From Fodinibacter luteus (lineage in GTDB: Bacteria; Actinomycetota; Actinomycetes; Actinomycetales; Dermatophilaceae): DNA of 64,000 nt. Position numbers and translations under genes: made by a program. Positions within the stretch are counted from its first letter, which is position 1. Every line of letters begins with the position of its first letter. The notes beneath the pieces were generated by a model. It did not search any database. It was not told the origin of the DNA and saw only the letters and a list, made by a program, of their open reading frames with translations. Shown here piece after piece: positions 1 to 7,997 of this stretch. The stretch lies in the NCBI RefSeq assembly GCF_039541575.1, contig NZ_BAABGM010000022.1, positions 1 to 64,000 of the forward strand, written 5' to 3'.

Positions 1-124
1 GATGCCGGCAGCGGAGAACCTCTAATGAGAACTGCCGGTTACACCGTTGATCTGACAGACCCGCTCCGCGGGGAGAGCGATCCTCGCCGCAAGCTGAACA
101 AGCGGACCGAGGCGCGGGTTGTCC

Positions 125-694
125 CTAGCGCGAGGTGCGTCGGACCCAGGCGCTGCCGAGTCGATCGAGGGCCGGCCCCAGGGTTACGACGTCGCGGTCG
201 TAGATCCGACCCGTCTCCAAGCCCGCTGACAGTCGGTCGAGGGCCTGGACGATCTCCGGCAACGTGTTCGCCGACGCGGGCTGCGAGCCACCGAGCGGTG
301 GCTGGAGTGACGGCGTGGGCCTGGCCGACGAACCGGGGATGAACTTGTCGAGCATCGCCGTGATGTCATCCCAAACCTCGCTGTCGAGCTCTCCCGCCAG
401 CCGCCGGCGCTCAAGCCGAACCAGGAGATCGCGGGTCAGGCGCGACGACCGGGCCACTCGATTGATCGCCGACTCGTCCCGTTCCTCCCTCGTCGAAGTG
501 CGCTCGGGACGAGGCTTGGGCGCCTTGGGTACGTCGATCATTCGGATCTGGACGGCCGCCTCGCGTGCTCCTCGACGGGTCACTGCAGCGATGTTCCGAC
601 ACCGGCTGGAGCACCAAACGGGACGCCTGCCACGGCCCGCATACGAGAGGGGCGCCCAACACTGTGGGCATCCTCGCTGCTCTTCCCCCGACAT
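125..694 (-). CDS. Small zinc-finger protein of the integrated element
   Basis: 189 aa. The N-terminus carries a CxxC...CSSRC arrangement (CPQC near residue 9, CSSRC near residue 31) followed by basic residues, as in small zinc-ribbon or FCS-like proteins. The rest is helical, charged and of low similarity to anything I recognise. Start chosen at the ATG at 694, directly before the Cys cluster; the same frame is open far upstream, but that sequence does not look like protein. It lies downstream of the integrase on the same strand. Probably a DNA- or RNA-binding accessory protein of the element (inference); I do not know its function. Confidence 0.6.
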   Translation of the reverse strand: MSGEEQRGCPQCWAPLSYAGRGRRPVWCSSRCRNIAAVTRRGAREAAVQIRMIDVPKAPKPRPERTSTREERDESAINRVARSSRLTRDLLVRLERRRLAGELDSEVWDDITAMLDKFIPGSSARPTPSLQPPLGGSQPASANTLPEIVQALDRLSAGLETGRIYDRDVVTLGPALDRLGSAWVRRTSR

Positions 695-1017
695 GAATCC
701 ACGGTACCGAAACAGCCCCCGATTCGCATCACTGAAACATCCGCAGAACCGGAATGCATCGGGTGTGAAGTTGACGGCATTTTGGATTTTCGCGGTGGGG
801 ACGTTGCGGAGGTCGGCGAGTTGAGGCAGGGCGGGTGCGTGAGTCGCGGAGTGGGGGCGCAGGTGCCGTTGCTGTGGTGCTGGCGGCGGTGTGTTTGGCG
901 CTTCGTGGTGCTCCGAGTGCTCGGGAAGTCGAACTCGCCCCAGGACGCGGCCGACAGCGGGTCGCGCGTGCGGGTGCCGGCGAGATGGTCGCGCCCGCGA
1001 CGGGCGGACCGACGGTC
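695..1017. other. Gene-free stretch between zinc-finger gene and integrase
   Basis: About 320 bases in which I see no convincing reading frame or RNA gene on either strand. It must hold any promoter of the zinc-finger gene (reading left) and the 3' flank of the integrase. No strong hairpin was noticed. Confidence 0.4.
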
Positions 1018-2139
1018 CTACTGGCCGGCCGAGTTGGACATCCGGGAAAGCGCCTCGGCGATCTGCCGGTCGCGGTCTTGGGACGCGTGCTGGTAGCGCA
1101 GGGCGGCGTTGACGCTGCTGTGCCCAAGTCGCTGCTGGAGATCCGCCAAGGTTGCGCCGGCCATCGCGGCCATCGTCGCGCCGGTGTGTCGGAGGTCGTG
1201 GAAACGGAGGTCCGGTCGACCCGCCGACACCCGAGCCGGCTGCCAGTACTTGTACAGCGTCGACGGCTGGAGGTTCGAGACGCCGTTGGCGCCGGGGAAG
1301 AGGAGGTCGTTCGCAGCAGACCCGGTGAAGACCTCGAGATGGTGGGTCACCACTGGAACGATGTGCGGCGGGATCGCGACCGTGCGGGTGCCAGCCGCCG
1401 ACTTCGGGGTGCCGGTGACCGCCTTGCCGCGGACCCAGGAGACTGCGCGTTCGACCCGTACGGTGCCGTGGACGATGTCGACGTCGCGGCGACGCAGCTC
1501 GAGCAGCTCCCCGCTGCGCAGGGCGCACCAGGCGCCGAGCAGCACCAGTGCGCGATACTGCTCGGGCATTGCCTCGACGATGGCGGACAGCTCCTCGACC
1601 GACGCCGGCCGGACGTCACGAGCTCGCGGCGAGTTCGAGGCTCCGCGGATACGGCACGGATTCGCGTCGATGAGGTCATCCGCGACCGCCGTGTTCAGCA
1701 CAGCCTTGAGGAGTGCGTAGGAACGCGCCCGGACGGTTGGGGTGTCAGGGTTCATCGACGCCCACCACGTGCGGACTTCAGCAGGCGTGATGTCGGCGAT
1801 GGGCCGGTTGGTGAACCGCGGCACGAGGTACTTGTTGAGCACGTGCTCGTAGCCCTCACGCGTCTTCGGCTTGATCTCCCGGGTTGCGACCCAGGTTGTC
1901 GCGTAGTCGGTGAACGTCACTACGGCGGTCGGAGGCGCCGGCGGCTCGGGGCGCTCGAACTCCCCGTGGACGATCTTCTGCCGCTCGACGCCGAGCCAGC
2001 CCTCGGCATCGGCCTTGGTGAGGAAGGTCATCGGCGCGTTGGTCCGACGAAGATCGGGGGCCATGTAGCTCGCTTGCCACCGCCCGGACGGCAGCCTCCG
2101 GATCCTGCCGAATCCTCGTCGGCCCTTGCGGCCGCTCAT
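1018..2139 (-). CDS. int: Tyrosine site-specific integrase
   Basis: 373 aa, full length for a phage/ICE tyrosine recombinase. An N-terminal arm-binding domain (about 1-70) is followed by a SAM-like core-binding domain (75-160) and the catalytic domain (175-360). The catalytic set is visible: Arg208 in CALRSGEL, Lys near 246, HDLRH at 314-318, GH at 339-340 and Tyr349 in LRYQH. The ATG at 2139 faces the 3' end of tRNA-Thr, the likely attachment site. The recombinase should integrate and excise the element through covalent 3'-phosphotyrosine intermediates. No excisionase is visible beside it within the window. Confidence 0.95.
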   Translation of the reverse strand: MSGRKGRRGFGRIRRLPSGRWQASYMAPDLRRTNAPMTFLTKADAEGWLGVERQKIVHGEFERPEPPAPPTAVVTFTDYATTWVATREIKPKTREGYEHVLNKYLVPRFTNRPIADITPAEVRTWWASMNPDTPTVRARSYALLKAVLNTAVADDLIDANPCRIRGASNSPRARDVRPASVEELSAIVEAMPEQYRALVLLGAWCALRSGELLELRRRDVDIVHGTVRVERAVSWVRGKAVTGTPKSAAGTRTVAIPPHIVPVVTHHLEVFTGSAANDLLFPGANGVSNLQPSTLYKYWQPARVSAGRPDLRFHDLRHTGATMAAMAGATLADLQQRLGHSSVNAALRYQHASQDRDRQIAEALSRMSNSAGQ

Positions 2140-2203
2140 GACACCCGCTCGGGACGGCGTTCGCGTGCCATCTGCGTGCCATATCTCTGACTACAGGTGT
2201 TCA

Positions 2204-2275
2204 TCCCTGACCCCCTACGTCCACGTTGTCGGGCACGTGAACAAGGGCATTATCGCAGTTCAGAGGGGTCAGGGA
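2204..2275. repeat. Inverted repeat between integrase and tRNA-Thr
   Basis: TCCCTGACCCC at 2204-2214 and its exact complement GGGGTCAGGGA at 2265-2275, 50 bp apart. It lies between the integrase start and the tRNA 3' end, where integrase arm sites and excisionase sites usually lie. The spacer is too long for a simple terminator, so recombinase arm-type sites are my preferred reading. Confidence 0.5.
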
Positions 2276-2291
2276 CAAGATCAAGAGCGAG

Positions 2292-2364
2292 AGCTGGCGA
2301 AGGGACTCGAACCCTCAACCCCCTGTTTACAAGACAGGTGCGCTACCGGTTGCGCCACGCCAGC
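2292..2364 (-). tRNA. tRNA-Thr(TGT)
   Basis: 73 nt on the minus strand. The acceptor stem GCTGGCG pairs with CGCCAGC. The anticodon loop reads CTTGTAA, giving anticodon TGT (Thr, ACA codons), flanked by CCTGT/ACAGG. The T-loop is GGTTCGAGTCC. CCA is not encoded (TCG follows the discriminator). Its 3' end faces the integrase and is the likely attB/attL of the left-hand element. Confidence 0.95.
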
Positions 2365-2440
2365 GGACCCGGGCCGCCCGGGCCCGGTCAGCCCCGGAGT
2401 CTACGTGCCCCGGAGCGGGCGGCGCGGACGCCCGGCATCC
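2365..2440 (-). terminator. GC-rich hairpin region downstream of the ThrE-type gene
   Basis: Just before the tRNA-Thr gene the sequence is a dense run of CCCGGGC/GCCCGGG complements (about 2367-2390) that can fold into a stem. It lies downstream of the exporter stop codon on the minus strand and upstream of the tRNA. It could terminate the exporter transcript; the tRNA promoter must also lie here. No U-tract is present. Confidence 0.35.
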
Positions 2441-3868
2441 TCACGGGTCACCCCCACGACCCGCGGGGCGCTCGCCGCGCACCGAGCCGTCCCAGCGGGA
2501 GGCGAGGATCTCGCCGAACACGGTGCCGGTGGCGATCGCCAGCAGGATCGCACCGGCGCTGAGCAGCGTCGTGAGGCCGGACTGGATGGTCAGCGACCCG
2601 GGCGAGCTGCCACCGGCCGCGACGAGCTCGTAGAGCCCCCGGAAGATCGTGAGACCTGGCAGCAGCGCGAAGCTCGCCGGCACGACGACGACCATCGCCG
2701 GGGCGTCCATCCGCGCGGCGACGACGCGCCCGACCAACCCGAGGGCGACGGCCGCGAGGCCGGTGGCGGCGATGACCCCGATGCCGACCCCCCGCTGCAG
2801 CGTCGCCCCGATCGCCGCCGCCCCCACGGACAGCAGGCCCGTCGGGACGATGAGCCGCGCCCGGCTCTGCACCGTGACCGCACCGCTCAGCCCGACGACG
2901 AGGGCCCCGGCGAGCGCGGCGACGACGGAGGCCTGGTCGGTGCGCAGCTCGAGCACCGACGGCGAGACGAACGCCGTGTCGACGAGCTCGGTGAGCAGCA
3001 GCATGACGCTCAGACCCGCGCCGATGCCGATGATGAGACCCATGAGGGCGACGAGCACTGCGAGCAGGCGCCCGGCACCGGTCAGCGGGAAGCCGAACAG
3101 CACGTCCTCGATCGACGACGCCATCGAGCGGCCGGGCAGCATGGCGACGATGCCGCCGGCGACGATGAAGGCGAAGTCGTCCTCGCTCATCGGCGACCCC
3201 AGGGCGGTCGACCCCGCGTACGCCGCTCCCGCGAGCACCGTCGCGACGAGGGCGTTGATGGCGTTGGAGTAGAACTCGGGCAGCGCCAGCCCCGCGTAGA
3301 GGCGGCCGACCCCGAGGACGGCGAGCACGACGAGCACGGTGGCGACCGCGGCCGTGGGGCTGGCGCCGATCATGACCGCGACGGCGGACGCGAGCACCGC
3401 GCTGGCGAGCGAGACCGCCCACACCGGGAACGGACGCCGTCGGCGCTTGATCTCCCGCAGCCGGCGGTCGGCCTCGACGGAGTCGATCTCGCGCGCGGCG
3501 AGCGCCTCGACGAGCTCGTGGACCGCGACGAGCCGGGCGTAGTCATGACGGGTGCGACGCACGACCCGCAGCAGGGTGTGCGGCCGCCCGGTCGCGCTCG
3601 TCGCCTGGACGATGAGCGACTGGAGCGTGACGTCGACCTCGACGACGTCCACCCCCGCCGATGCGGCGACGGCGGCCACGCTCCCGACGACCTGCGGGGC
3701 ACCGGCACCGCATCGCAGCATGAGCTCACCGACGCGCGCGGCGAGGTCGAGGGCCCACCGCACCTGGGCGTCCTCGGCGGCTTCGCCGGGGATCCGGGTG
3801 TCGCGGTAGGGAGTCCGGCGAAGCAGGTCGGCCATCGGCATCGGCTCGGTGGGCGAGTCGCCGACCAT
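2441..3868 (-). CDS. ThrE-family threonine/serine exporter
   Basis: 475 aa from the ATG at 3868. The first 150 residues form a soluble ThrE/DUF1212 domain (DLAARVGELMLRCGAGA...; VDVTLQSLIVQ). About ten hydrophobic segments follow, including the ThrE_2 half, ending in a basic tail. The architecture and length fit the Corynebacterium ThrE exporter family (about 489 aa), which exports threonine and serine using proton motive force. An upstream in-frame GTG at 3940 overlaps the kinase stop codon as GTGA and would give 499 aa with translational coupling. Neither start has a clear ribosome site. Substrate is inferred from family only. Confidence 0.85.
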   Translation of the reverse strand: MVGDSPTEPMPMADLLRRTPYRDTRIPGEAAEDAQVRWALDLAARVGELMLRCGAGAPQVVGSVAAVAASAGVDVVEVDVTLQSLIVQATSATGRPHTLLRVVRRTRHDYARLVAVHELVEALAAREIDSVEADRRLREIKRRRRPFPVWAVSLASAVLASAVAVMIGASPTAAVATVLVVLAVLGVGRLYAGLALPEFYSNAINALVATVLAGAAYAGSTALGSPMSEDDFAFIVAGGIVAMLPGRSMASSIEDVLFGFPLTGAGRLLAVLVALMGLIIGIGAGLSVMLLLTELVDTAFVSPSVLELRTDQASVVAALAGALVVGLSGAVTVQSRARLIVPTGLLSVGAAAIGATLQRGVGIGVIAATGLAAVALGLVGRVVAARMDAPAMVVVVPASFALLPGLTIFRGLYELVAAGGSSPGSLTIQSGLTTLLSAGAILLAIATGTVFGEILASRWDGSVRGERPAGRGGDP

Positions 3869-3936
3869 GAACCGGCGTCGCCGGGGCGATCGACCACCGT
3901 CGGCGCGTCGGCCCGGGCGCCCCTTCGACGGGGTCG

Positions 3937-5952
3937 TCACGGCGTTGGGACCGTCGTGTCGACCCACGCCGGGGGCGTCGTCCGCGGCCACCAGGACGGC
4001 CCGTCCCCGGTGAGGGTCGACGCGAGGATGCCGGCCGCCCCGACGAGCAGGAGGGCCGCCACGACCTGCCGGGTCGTGTTCCCGGGGGTCAGGCCGCGCA
4101 CGATGCTCCGGCTGCCCCGGCGCAGGCTCGCGCCCCCCGGGCCCCACCACGCCGTGAGGCCGGCGAAGACCCCGGCGGACAGCAGCGGGAGGACGTCGTC
4201 GGCCCGCACGTCGGTGCCCGTGAGGGCGCTGAGCACGAGGGCGGTCGCGAACACCGCGCACACGCCGACGAGGAGCGGCAGCACGGCCGTGACGACGGCC
4301 CCGACGAGGCCGACGACGAGGTGCCACGGGCTGCTCGCGACCGCGACCGCGACGTCACTGCCGCGGGCACCCCGCTCGTGGCGACGCATGACGAGGGACG
4401 TGACCGACCGGTCCGCGGTGCGGGCGAGGGTCGCCCAGCCGACGAGGACGAGCCCCGCGAGCACGGGTGCGGCAGCGGTGAGGGCGGCGAGGACGGCGAG
4501 GAGGGCCAGGAGGGTGCCCGACCGGGTCGGCCGCCCGATTCGGGGGTCGCCGTACGGGCCGTGACCGAGGCGGGCGGCGTCCCAGTCGGACTCCGACTCC
4601 GGCAGGGGACCGCCCGGCGGGCGCGGGATGGGCGCACCGTACGACCCCGGCGGCGCGGGTGGTGCCGGTCGTGCCGGTGGCGCGGAACCTGCCGGACCGT
4701 ACGATGCCGGACCCGCCGGCTGTCGCACGGGGGGTGGCGGTGGCTGCTCGCCGGCCGGGCGGGCCAGCTCCCAGCCGGGCGGGCCGGCCGGGCGCCCGGA
4801 CGACACCGCCGTCACGGGCGGCGGCGGCAGCACCGAGGCCGGGGGCGCGGCGCCGGGCGACGCCGTCGGAGGGGGAGGCGGAGGTGAGGGGGCTGCGGAC
4901 CCGAGCGGCACGGCATCCCCGCCGCCTGGCGCGGCGGCACCGGCCCCCCCGCCGCCGGTCAGCACGACGCCGGCGACCGCCCCGGCCTCCGCCCCCGCCT
5001 CCGCCGACGGCGCCGGTGGGGCGAGCGGGAGCACCGAGGTCTCGGGCGTCGCGAGCACCCGGGTGTCCGGGTGCACCCGCCGGACCCGGATGGCCTCGGT
5101 GACCGGGCCCCCGTGCGCGTAGCTCTCGAGCGCGGCGACGACCTCGTCGTGGTGCGGCCGCTCCGTGGGGTCCGGCGACAGCGCGGCGTACAGGAGGGGC
5201 TCGATCCGCGGGTCGACGGCGACGAGGTCGGGCTCGCCCCGGGCCACCCGGGCGAGCACGGCGCTCATCGCACCCCTGCCGAACGGCGGGGTCCCGCTCG
5301 CGGCGAAGGCCGTCGTCGCCGCCCAGCCCCACCAGTCGGTGGCCGGGGTGACGTCCTCACCGGCGACGACCTCCGGGGCGAGGTAGCCCGGGGTGCCCAT
5401 GACGAGGCCGGCCATCGTGAGGCGGATGTCGTCGGCGACGTGGGCGATGCCGAAGTCGATGAGCACGGGCTCGCCGTCGACGAGCAGCACGTTGCCCGGC
5501 TTGACGTCGCGGTGGACGACCCCCGCGGAGTGGATCGCGTCGAGGGCCTCGGCGAGCCCGCTCGCGACGCGGTGCAGCTCGGCGGGCGGCAGCAGGCCAC
5601 GCTCGGTGACGTGCTCGTCGAGGGAGGGGCCGGGAACGTAGCGCGTCACGATGTACGGCGTCGGGCCCTCGACGTCGGCGTCGATGATCGGTGCGACGTA
5701 CGGGCTGCGGATGCGGCCGAGGGTGTCGACCTCGCGGGCGAGGCGCGCCCGGGCGTCGGGGTCGTGCGCGACGTGGGTGCGCAGCACCTTGAGGGCCACG
5801 GCGCGACCGTGCCGGTCGAGGGCGAGGTGGACCACGCCCATCCCCCCCTCGCCGATCCGCTGGACGAGCCGGTACTCCCCGAGTCGCGCGTGCTCACGGT
5901 GCGGCTCGGGGCCGTCCGGCAGGGAGCCGTCGGCGATCGCGTCGGCGGACAT
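3937..5952 (-). CDS. Membrane Ser/Thr protein kinase
   Basis: 671 aa from the ATG at 5952. The kinase domain spans about 27-285: glycine loop GEGGMG 34-39, Lys55 (VALKVL), HRDVKPGN 147-154, DFG 166-168 and the GTPGYLAPE activation segment. A long Pro/Ala/Gly-rich linker follows, then about four hydrophobic segments at the C-terminus with only a short tail beyond them. This differs from PknB-type kinases with PASTA repeats and resembles actinobacterial kinases with multi-spanning C-termini. The frame is open for 42 codons upstream, but that region overlaps an intergenic palindrome, so the shorter start is preferred. It is probably co-transcribed with the exporter downstream. Substrates unknown. 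Confidence 0.9.
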   Translation of the reverse strand: MSADAIADGSLPDGPEPHREHARLGEYRLVQRIGEGGMGVVHLALDRHGRAVALKVLRTHVAHDPDARARLAREVDTLGRIRSPYVAPIIDADVEGPTPYIVTRYVPGPSLDEHVTERGLLPPAELHRVASGLAEALDAIHSAGVVHRDVKPGNVLLVDGEPVLIDFGIAHVADDIRLTMAGLVMGTPGYLAPEVVAGEDVTPATDWWGWAATTAFAASGTPPFGRGAMSAVLARVARGEPDLVAVDPRIEPLLYAALSPDPTERPHHDEVVAALESYAHGGPVTEAIRVRRVHPDTRVLATPETSVLPLAPPAPSAEAGAEAGAVAGVVLTGGGGAGAAAPGGGDAVPLGSAAPSPPPPPPTASPGAAPPASVLPPPPVTAVSSGRPAGPPGWELARPAGEQPPPPPVRQPAGPASYGPAGSAPPARPAPPAPPGSYGAPIPRPPGGPLPESESDWDAARLGHGPYGDPRIGRPTRSGTLLALLAVLAALTAAAPVLAGLVLVGWATLARTADRSVTSLVMRRHERGARGSDVAVAVASSPWHLVVGLVGAVVTAVLPLLVGVCAVFATALVLSALTGTDVRADDVLPLLSAGVFAGLTAWWGPGGASLRRGSRSIVRGLTPGNTTRQVVAALLLVGAAGILASTLTGDGPSWWPRTTPPAWVDTTVPTP

Positions 5953-6013
5953 GCGCACCACGGTATGCCGTGTTGCTGGGTGTGCGCTGGACCCAGACGA
6001 CCACGTCCTGACC

Positions 6014-6080
6014 GACTCATTGCACATCACCCACGTTCCGGCGGCTGCCGGGCCGCCGTGGCGGTGGGATGTGTGCAATA
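6014..6080. repeat. Intergenic palindrome, ACCCACG family (type 2, copy 1)
   Basis: GACTCATTGCACATCACCCACG at 6014-6035 (given here as its two parts GACTCATTGC and ACATCACCCACG) is followed by an imperfect complement ending GTGTGCAATA at 6080. It lies in the 5' region of the kinase gene, between it and the CBS gene. The left arm is nearly identical (one base differs in 22) to the left arm at 11694. Confidence 0.6.
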
Positions 6081-6096
6081 GGTCGAGGAGGCCCGG

Positions 6097-6525
6097 TCAG
6101 GACTGGATGTAGGTGCGCAGCTGGTCGCGCTCGGCCTGGAGGTCGTCGATGCGGTTCTTCACGACGTCGCCGATGCTCACGATGGCGTGCAGCCGGCCGT
6201 CGACGAGCACGGGCACGTGGCGGAACCGCCGCTCGGTCATCGCCGACTCGAGGTCGTCGAGGCTGTCCTCGGGCGCGCAGGTGTGGACCTCGGAGGTCAT
6301 GATCTGCGCGACCGGCGCCTCGAGCAGCGCCGCACCGTCGGTGTGCAGGTGCCGGACGATGTCGCGTTCGCTGACGATGCCGTGCACCGTCTCACCGTCG
6401 TCGCTCACGACGACCGCACCGATGCGGTGCTCCGACAGCAGGCTCAGCAGCTCGGTGACGGAGGCGTCCGTCCGCACCGTGATGACATTCCCGCCCTTGC
6501 GCCTGACGACGTCCGAGATCCTCAT
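6097..6525 (-). CDS. CBS-domain protein
   Basis: 142 aa made almost entirely of two CBS motifs (about 8-62 and 73-125), the pair folding as one Bateman module that binds adenosyl nucleotides. MRISDVVRRKG, VSERDIVRHL and VSIGDVVKNRI are typical. A short helix with charged residues closes the protein (DDLQAERDQLRTYI). No fused catalytic domain. Similar stand-alone proteins in actinobacteria are dormancy- or energy-related, but no specific role can be read here. Transcribed from its own position upstream of the kinase on the same strand. Confidence 0.9.
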   Translation of the reverse strand: MRISDVVRRKGGNVITVRTDASVTELLSLLSEHRIGAVVVSDDGETVHGIVSERDIVRHLHTDGAALLEAPVAQIMTSEVHTCAPEDSLDDLESAMTERRFRHVPVLVDGRLHAIVSIGDVVKNRIDDLQAERDQLRTYIQS

Positions 6526-6600
6526 GCCCCGACCTTAGGCGCGACCCCGGCGACGCGCCAGAGGTGGCCACGGGTCAGGACCGCGCCGGCTCCGAGGTCG

Positions 6601-6673
6601 GCCACGGGCGCGGCGGGCGCGGCGGGCGCGGCGGGAACAGCAAGAGCGGCGGGCGCGGCGGAAGCGGCGGGCG
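6601..6673. repeat. Low-complexity GCGGCGGGC repeat
   Basis: Degenerate tandem copies of GCGGCGGGC fill the intergenic space between the CBS gene and the LacI-type gene, just before a strong hairpin. No reading frame I trust crosses it. Confidence 0.6.
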
Positions 6674-6706
6674 CGGGCCTGAGCGGCGGCACGCCGCTCA
6701 GGCCCG
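6674..6706 (-). terminator. Terminator hairpin at the end of the LacI-type gene
   Basis: CGGGCCTGAGCGGCG at 6674-6688 pairs perfectly with CGCCGCTCAGGCCCG at 6692-6706: a 15-bp stem with a 3-nt loop. The stem contains the stop codon region of the regulator gene (stop at 6698-6700). No U-run, as is common in actinobacteria. Confidence 0.65.
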
Positions 6707-7732
6707 GTGCGGCACTGCGCCGGTCGATCCGCGTACGACGAGCTCGGGCCGGAAGACGTACTCCGCGCTCGGCGGTGCCTCGCCGCCGATCTCGTCGAGC
6801 AGGGCTCGCACCGCGGCATCCCCCATGGCCTCGACCGACTGGCGGATCGTCGTGAGCGGCGGGTCCGTGAAGCCCATCATCGTCGAGTCGTCGTAGCCGA
6901 CGACGGACACGTCGCGCGGCACCGCGAGGCCCATCGACCGGGCCTGCCGGATCGCGCCGAGGGCCATGAGGTCGGAGCCGCAGATGACCGCGGTCGCCCC
7001 GCGGCCGATGAGCCGCCCCGCCGCCGCCGCCCCGCCCTCGAGGCTGAACACGGTGTGCGTCACGAGTCGCTCGAGGTGGGCGGGGTCGGCCCCGAGGTGG
7101 TCGCGCATCGCGGCCCGGAAGCCCTGCAGCTTGCGCACGACCGGGGTGTAGCGCTCCGGGCCGAGCGCCAGCCCGATCTCGGTGTGCCCGAGCTGCACGA
7201 GGTGGCTCACCGCGAGGTCCATCGACGCGACGTCGTCGTTGGAGACGAACGGGGCGTCGACGCCGGCGAGCCACCCGTTGACGAGGACGATGGGGAGCCC
7301 TCGCTCGCGCAGCGCCTGGTAGCGGGCCGGGTCGGACGTGGCGTCGGCGTGCTGGCCGGAGAGGAAGATGATCCCGGAGACCCCGCGGTCGAGGAGCATC
7401 TGGACGTAGTCGTCCTCGTGGACCCCGCCTGGCGTCTGGGTGCACAGCACCGGGGTGAAGCCCTCGGCGGCCAGGGCCGTCTCGATGACCTGCGCGAACG
7501 CCGGGAAGATCGGGTTGACGAGCTCGGGCATGACGAGCCCCACGAGCAGCGCCGACTTCGGCTTCAGCCGCGTCGGGCGGTCGTAGCCGAGCACGTCGAT
7601 CGCGGTGAGCACGGCCTGCCGGGTGGCGTCGGAGACCCCCGGCCGGGCGTTGAGCACGCGGCTGACCGTCGCCTCGCTGACGTCGGCCTGGGCGGCGATG
7701 TCGGCGAGGCGGGCGGACCTCGACTCGTTCAC
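6698..7732 (-). CDS. LacI-family transcriptional regulator
   Basis: 344 aa from the GTG at 7732. The helix-turn-helix at residues 7-30 (LADIAAQADVSEATVSRVLN) is followed by the LacI hinge and a periplasmic-binding-protein-like effector domain (GLVMPELVNPIFPAFAQVIE... ; ICGSDLMALGAIRQARSMGL; VVGYDDSTMM). The frame is open further upstream, but that stretch holds a perfect intergenic palindrome and no HTH, so GTG is chosen. It is divergent from an MsmK-type ABC ATPase, with a LacI-type operator between them. Likely a sugar-responsive repressor of carbohydrate uptake; the effector is unknown. Confidence 0.92.
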   Translation of the reverse strand: MNESRSARLADIAAQADVSEATVSRVLNARPGVSDATRQAVLTAIDVLGYDRPTRLKPKSALLVGLVMPELVNPIFPAFAQVIETALAAEGFTPVLCTQTPGGVHEDDYVQMLLDRGVSGIIFLSGQHADATSDPARYQALRERGLPIVLVNGWLAGVDAPFVSNDDVASMDLAVSHLVQLGHTEIGLALGPERYTPVVRKLQGFRAAMRDHLGADPAHLERLVTHTVFSLEGGAAAAGRLIGRGATAVICGSDLMALGAIRQARSMGLAVPRDVSVVGYDDSTMMGFTDPPLTTIRQSVEAMGDAAVRALLDEIGGEAPPSAEYVFRPELVVRGSTGAVPHRA

Positions 7733-7767
7733 GGGGCGCACTCTAACCACGGCGCCGGACGCGCCCT

Positions 7768-7821
7768 CGCGAACGTGGGTGAAGATCGTCGGCGACACGG
7801 CGATCTTCACCCACGTTCGCG
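7768..7821. repeat. Perfect intergenic palindrome, ACCCACG family (type 1, copy 1)
   Basis: Arms of 21 bp pair without mismatch: 7768-7788 (core GCGAACGTGGGTGAAGATCG) and 7801-7821, with a 12-nt loop. It lies in the leader side of the LacI-type gene. The same arm core recurs at 56462-56517. Confidence 0.85.
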
Positions 7822-7906
7822 GGTGTGGCCGGGGGTGGCCGACGCGGTGTGGCCGAGGCGACCGAGTCGGGGGTGGTGCCCGGACGTCTCGGCACGGCAT
7901 ACTGGC

Positions 7907-7918
7907 GTAACCGCTTAC
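7907..7918. promoter_or_regulatory. LacI-type operator
   Basis: GTAACCGCTTAC fits the LacI/GalR family pattern AANCGNTT with flanking GTA/TAC symmetry. It lies 80 bp before the ABC ATPase start and 175 bp before the divergent regulator gene, next to CATACT (7899-7904), a possible -10 box. The LacI-type protein encoded next door is the natural candidate to bind it. Confidence 0.6.
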
Positions 7919-7997
7919 ACCGATGTGGCGGGAGCTCCACCACCTTTACAACGGATCGTCCGGCACGTTCCTGCCGGTGAAGGAAGGCAATGACGCC

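Larger units (their letters stand above)
1..2291. mobile_element. End of an integrated element at tRNA-Thr
   Basis: A tyrosine integrase reads away from the 3' end of a tRNA-Thr gene, starting about 150 bp from it, with a small zinc-finger protein gene downstream. This is the usual layout at the integrase end of tRNA-targeted elements. The element continues left of the window, so its other att site and cargo are not visible. The inner boundary is taken as the tRNA 3' end, which is inference. Bases 1-124 hold no gene I can support. Confidence 0.7.

Noticed and set aside
2126..4564. 812-codon plus-strand frame across tRNA-Thr and the exporter gene
   Set aside because: Runs through a tRNA and antisense to ThrE and kinase coding DNA; Arg/Asp-rich without domains.
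7733..7900. N-terminal extension of the LacI-type regulator
   Set aside because: The frame is open but encodes the perfect palindrome and lies before the HTH that normally begins the protein.
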